Shown: positions 7,189 through 8,383 of the stretch, one piece after another
How positions within the stretch are numbered: position 1 is the first letter of the stretch
Layout of the letters: every line of letters starts with the position of its first letter
DNA from: Elusimicrobia bacterium RBG_16_66_12
Lineage (GTDB): Bacteria > Elusimicrobiota > Elusimicrobia > UBA1565 > UBA9628
DNA length: 8,383 bases
Direction of reading: 5' to 3'
Assembly (NCBI GenBank): GCA_001800005.1
Contig: MGUL01000148.1
Location: forward strand, 58,360 to 66,742
Notes under the pieces: generated by a model
What the model saw: the letters and a program-made list of their open reading frames with translations, nothing else
Databases searched by the model: none
Told to the model about the DNA's origin: nothing
Made by a program: the position numbers and the translations under genes

Positions 7189-7205
7189 ACGAAAGCTTTC
7201 GTCAA
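7177..7205 (-). promoter_or_regulatory. Sigma70-like promoter of vapBC
   Basis: Minus strand: -35 TTGACG (7205-7200), 17-base spacer, -10 TATAAA (7182-7177). Each hexamer matches consensus at five of six positions. A start 7-8 bases after the -10 falls at 7170-7168, that is, at or within two bases of the antitoxin ATG, predicting a leaderless mRNA. The spacer contains a second short palindrome (7191-7200). Confidence 0.78.
7191..7200. repeat. 10-base perfect palindrome in the vapBC promoter spacer
   Basis: GAAAGCTTTC is self-complementary over all ten bases and fills the -35-proximal half of the promoter spacer. It could be an additional protein-binding site; a 10-base palindrome can also arise by chance. 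Confidence 0.45.
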
Positions 7206-7217
7206 GGTCCGGTCGTC

Positions 7218-7592
7218 TTAGATCGTGGAGACGATCTTCCGCGCGACGAGCCGTCTCTCCTCGATCGTCAGATAGATGGGGTCGTAGTTCGTCTTGGGGA
7301 TCGCGGTCCCGGCGAAATTCGTCTTCAAGCGAGCGATGAAGTTCCGTGTCGTGACGAAGCATGCGACGCCTTTGGGGACGTTCCCCTGGGCGATGAGTCC
7401 TCTCAGGCTGAATTCCTTCGGTTCGTTTTCGAAAGTGGTCGAGACCGTTCCATCGGCCTCGGCGGAGGCGACGGCTTTGGAATTGGGGTCGATCCCGAGC
7501 TTCTGAAGGTATGTTTGCTCCTGCGGGGACAGGGCGCGCGAAGGAACGGCAAGGAGCGCGGTCAATGCGGCGGCGAGCGTGAGGGGCTTCAT
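7218..7592 (-). CDS. Small secreted protein of unknown function
   Basis: I do not recognise this family. The product is 124 aa with a clear type I signal peptide: Lys2, hydrophobic LTLAAALTALLAV, likely cleavage after SRA (residue 20). The ~104-residue mature part has a single Cys (no disulfide pair), no transmembrane segment, a mixed polar composition and a C-terminal half rich in beta-formers and basic residues (NFIARLKTNF, YDPIYLTIEERRLVARK). ATG 7592 was chosen because a perfect GGAGGT lies six bases upstream and the signal peptide begins there; a longer in-frame extension to 7637 crosses the promoter and is rejected. It has its own promoter (7614-7642) shared back to back with the TPR gene. 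The antitoxin promoter's -35 box begins 12 bases after the stop, leaving no room for a terminator, so read-through into vapBC is possible. Coding status is well supported; function is open. Confidence 0.82.
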   Translation of the reverse strand: MKPLTLAAALTALLAVPSRALSPQEQTYLQKLGIDPNSKAVASAEADGTVSTTFENEPKEFSLRGLIAQGNVPKGVACFVTTRNFIARLKTNFAGTAIPKTNYDPIYLTIEERRLVARKIVSTI

Positions 7593-7598
7593 CTCGAT

Positions 7599-7604
7599 AC
7601 CTCC
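7599..7604 (-). promoter_or_regulatory. Consensus Shine-Dalgarno site of the small secreted protein
   Basis: Minus-strand GGAGGT lies six bases before ATG 7592. It fixes the start and contrasts with the two neighbouring promoters, whose transcripts appear to lack any leader. Confidence 0.85.
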
Positions 7605-7613
7605 AACCCGCTG

Positions 7614-7642
7614 AGTATAACCCCGCTGTATTGACAAATCAA
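7614..7642 (-). promoter_or_regulatory. Sigma70-like promoter of the small secreted protein gene
   Basis: Minus strand: -35 TTGATT (7642-7637), 17-base spacer, -10 TATACT (7619-7614). Transcription would begin near 7607, giving a leader of about 15 bases that contains the GGAGGT site. Its -35 directly abuts the -35 of the divergent TPR gene promoter. Confidence 0.72.
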
Positions 7643-7659
7643 GGGGTCGAGGCTACACT
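7631..7659 (+). promoter_or_regulatory. Sigma70-like promoter of the TPR protein gene
   Basis: Consensus -35 TTGACA (7631-7636), 17-base spacer, -10 TACACT (7654-7659, four of six consensus bases). The expected transcription start, seven bases after the -10, is base 7666, the A of the start codon. No Shine-Dalgarno precedes the ATG, so the mRNA is predicted to be leaderless. Confidence 0.7.
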
Positions 7660-7665
7660 GCCTTC

Positions 7666-8383
7666 ATGAGGTGTCATGTCGTTTTCTGCGCGGCCGTTCT
7701 GGCGATCAGCGCGGGCGTGTCGCGGGCGGGCGAGACCGAGACGACCTCCGGCAGCGCCGCGCAGCTCTCCTTGACGCCGGAAGAGGAAGATCTTGTCTCA
7801 CGCTACAGCAAACAGATCATTGAGATTCCCGAGCGCCTGCGCGGAGACTTCGAACAGAGCGCCGCATTCGTCATGGCCAACGAGAAAGTGTTCACCGACG
7901 TCATGGGGAAACCCGGTTTCTTTCAAGCCCTGTCGGTCCTGGCGGGGGTCGGACGCGAGAAGAACGAACCGTCGCAGGGCGCGCCGCCGTCGGACGGAGA
8001 GCGCCGCGCGAGGCGTGAGAGGACGCAGGAGGACTCCCTCCGAGGACTCGAGGAGCGCATGGCGGGCGCGCATTGGTTGTCCGCCATGGTGGGCGAATAC
8101 GCCTACAAGCGCCGGGATTACCAAACCTCTTTCGAGGATTACAAGCGAGCCTACGAGCTGAACCCGCGCGATGTCAAGGTCGTGCTCGGTTATGGCGGCT
8201 CCGCTTTCCATCTCGGAGATTACGCGCTGTCGGCCCAAGCCGCCGGCAAGGCGCTCGAGATCCAGCCCGGGAACCAGGAAGCCCTCTCGCTCTATCCCTC
8301 CTCCAAGGACCGCGCGCCGACGGTCCGCCTGCCGTCCGTCTTCGGCGGGCCCGCCGAAGATCGTTCCGCCGCGCTGGAGCCCT
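7666..8383 (+). CDS. Secreted tetratricopeptide-repeat protein, 3'-truncated by window edge
   Basis: This is a predicted periplasmic or secreted scaffold protein; the partner is unknown. The frame is open to the window end (239 complete codons), so the C-terminus is missing. Residues 1-21 form a signal peptide (VVFCAAVLAISAGV, cleavage after SRA). Residues ~35-95 are helical, with SLTPEEEDLVSRY. A charged, low-complexity linker (~96-130, rich in Arg, Glu and Pro) follows. Then come two TPR units, ~136-169 (YAYKRRDYQTSFEDYKRAY, ending in NP) and ~170-203 (GYGGSAFHLGDYALSAQAA, ending in QPGN). The Gly/Tyr/Ala/Pro positions fit TPR consensus. After ~210 the sequence turns Pro/Ser-rich. ATG 7666 gives the signal peptide at once, and the upstream promoter leaves no leader; no better start with a ribosome-binding site was found. 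It is divergent from the small secreted protein, with which it may share control. Confidence 0.85.
   Translation, partial: MRCHVVFCAAVLAISAGVSRAGETETTSGSAAQLSLTPEEEDLVSRYSKQIIEIPERLRGDFEQSAAFVMANEKVFTDVMGKPGFFQALSVLAGVGREKNEPSQGAPPSDGERRARRERTQEDSLRGLEERMAGAHWLSAMVGEYAYKRRDYQTSFEDYKRAYELNPRDVKVVLGYGGSAFHLGDYALSAQAAGKALEIQPGNQEALSLYPSSKDRAPTVRLPSVFGGPAEDRSAALEP

Larger units (their letters stand above)
7593..7665. promoter_or_regulatory. Divergent intergenic promoter region
   Basis: These 73 bases separate the two secreted-protein genes and hold both promoters. The core TTGACAAATCAA (7631-7642) contains the plus-strand -35 followed immediately by the minus-strand -35, with imperfect symmetry (TTGA...TCAA). 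Two polymerases could hardly occupy it together, so the genes are likely alternately or jointly controlled. I saw no clear additional operator. Confidence 0.65.

Noticed and set aside
7206..7220. Possible terminator hairpin after the small secreted protein gene (GACC/GGTC-like pairing near 7206-7215)
   Set aside because: The stem is too short and no T-run follows; the antitoxin -35 box begins at once.
7167..7634. Plus-strand open frame (155 codons) opposite the small secreted protein
   Set aside because: The minus-strand gene has a signal peptide, a perfect ribosome-binding site and a promoter; the plus-strand frame has none of these and begins in the vapBC operator.
7593..7637. Upstream extension of the small secreted protein to 7637
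   Set aside because: It would make the -10 box and the Shine-Dalgarno coding and bury the signal peptide 15 residues inside the protein.

Overview
The window is a densely packed, GC-rich stretch of bacterial chromosome. It splits into a tight plus-strand operon of housekeeping genes (1 to about 6607) and a more accessory, visibly less GC-rich right part (about 6570 to the end). The signal peptides, the lipobox and two SurA/PpiC-type chaperones indicate a diderm (Gram-negative-type) cell. The order mfd, parvulin, parvulin, pdxA with high GC reminds me of high-GC Elusimicrobiota genomes. That is recollection, not proof; another deep-branching diderm phylum is possible.

Left operon, all plus strand: the 3' two thirds of hemC (tetrapyrrole synthesis), then mfd (transcription-repair coupling factor), a lipoprotein parvulin, a second SurA-like periplasmic parvulin, and pdxA (vitamin B6 synthesis). 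Junctions are a 4-base overlap, an 11-base gap, a 17-base overlap and a 29-base overlap, so the genes are probably co-transcribed and translationally coupled. The first parvulin keeps both active-site histidines and the second has lost both, which suggests an enzyme/chaperone pair.

Right part: a minus-strand vapBC-type toxin-antitoxin pair (ribbon-helix-helix antitoxin, PIN-domain toxin) runs head-on into pdxA. The last 38 bases of pdxA and vapC overlap, as if the cassette had landed at the pdxA end and pdxA now borrows its stop codon from DNA antisense to the toxin. The vapB promoter is close to consensus, carries a perfect 10+10 inverted repeat, and lies so near the ATG that the mRNA should be leaderless.

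Upstream of vapB on the same strand is a small secreted protein of unknown function. It is divergent from a secreted TPR protein on the plus strand that runs off the window. Their 73-base intergenic region holds two sigma70-like promoters whose -35 boxes abut back to back. The TPR promoter also predicts a transcript starting at the ATG.

There is no gene-free stretch over 300 bases. I saw no tRNA, rRNA, CRISPR array, insertion sequence or convincing intrinsic terminator.
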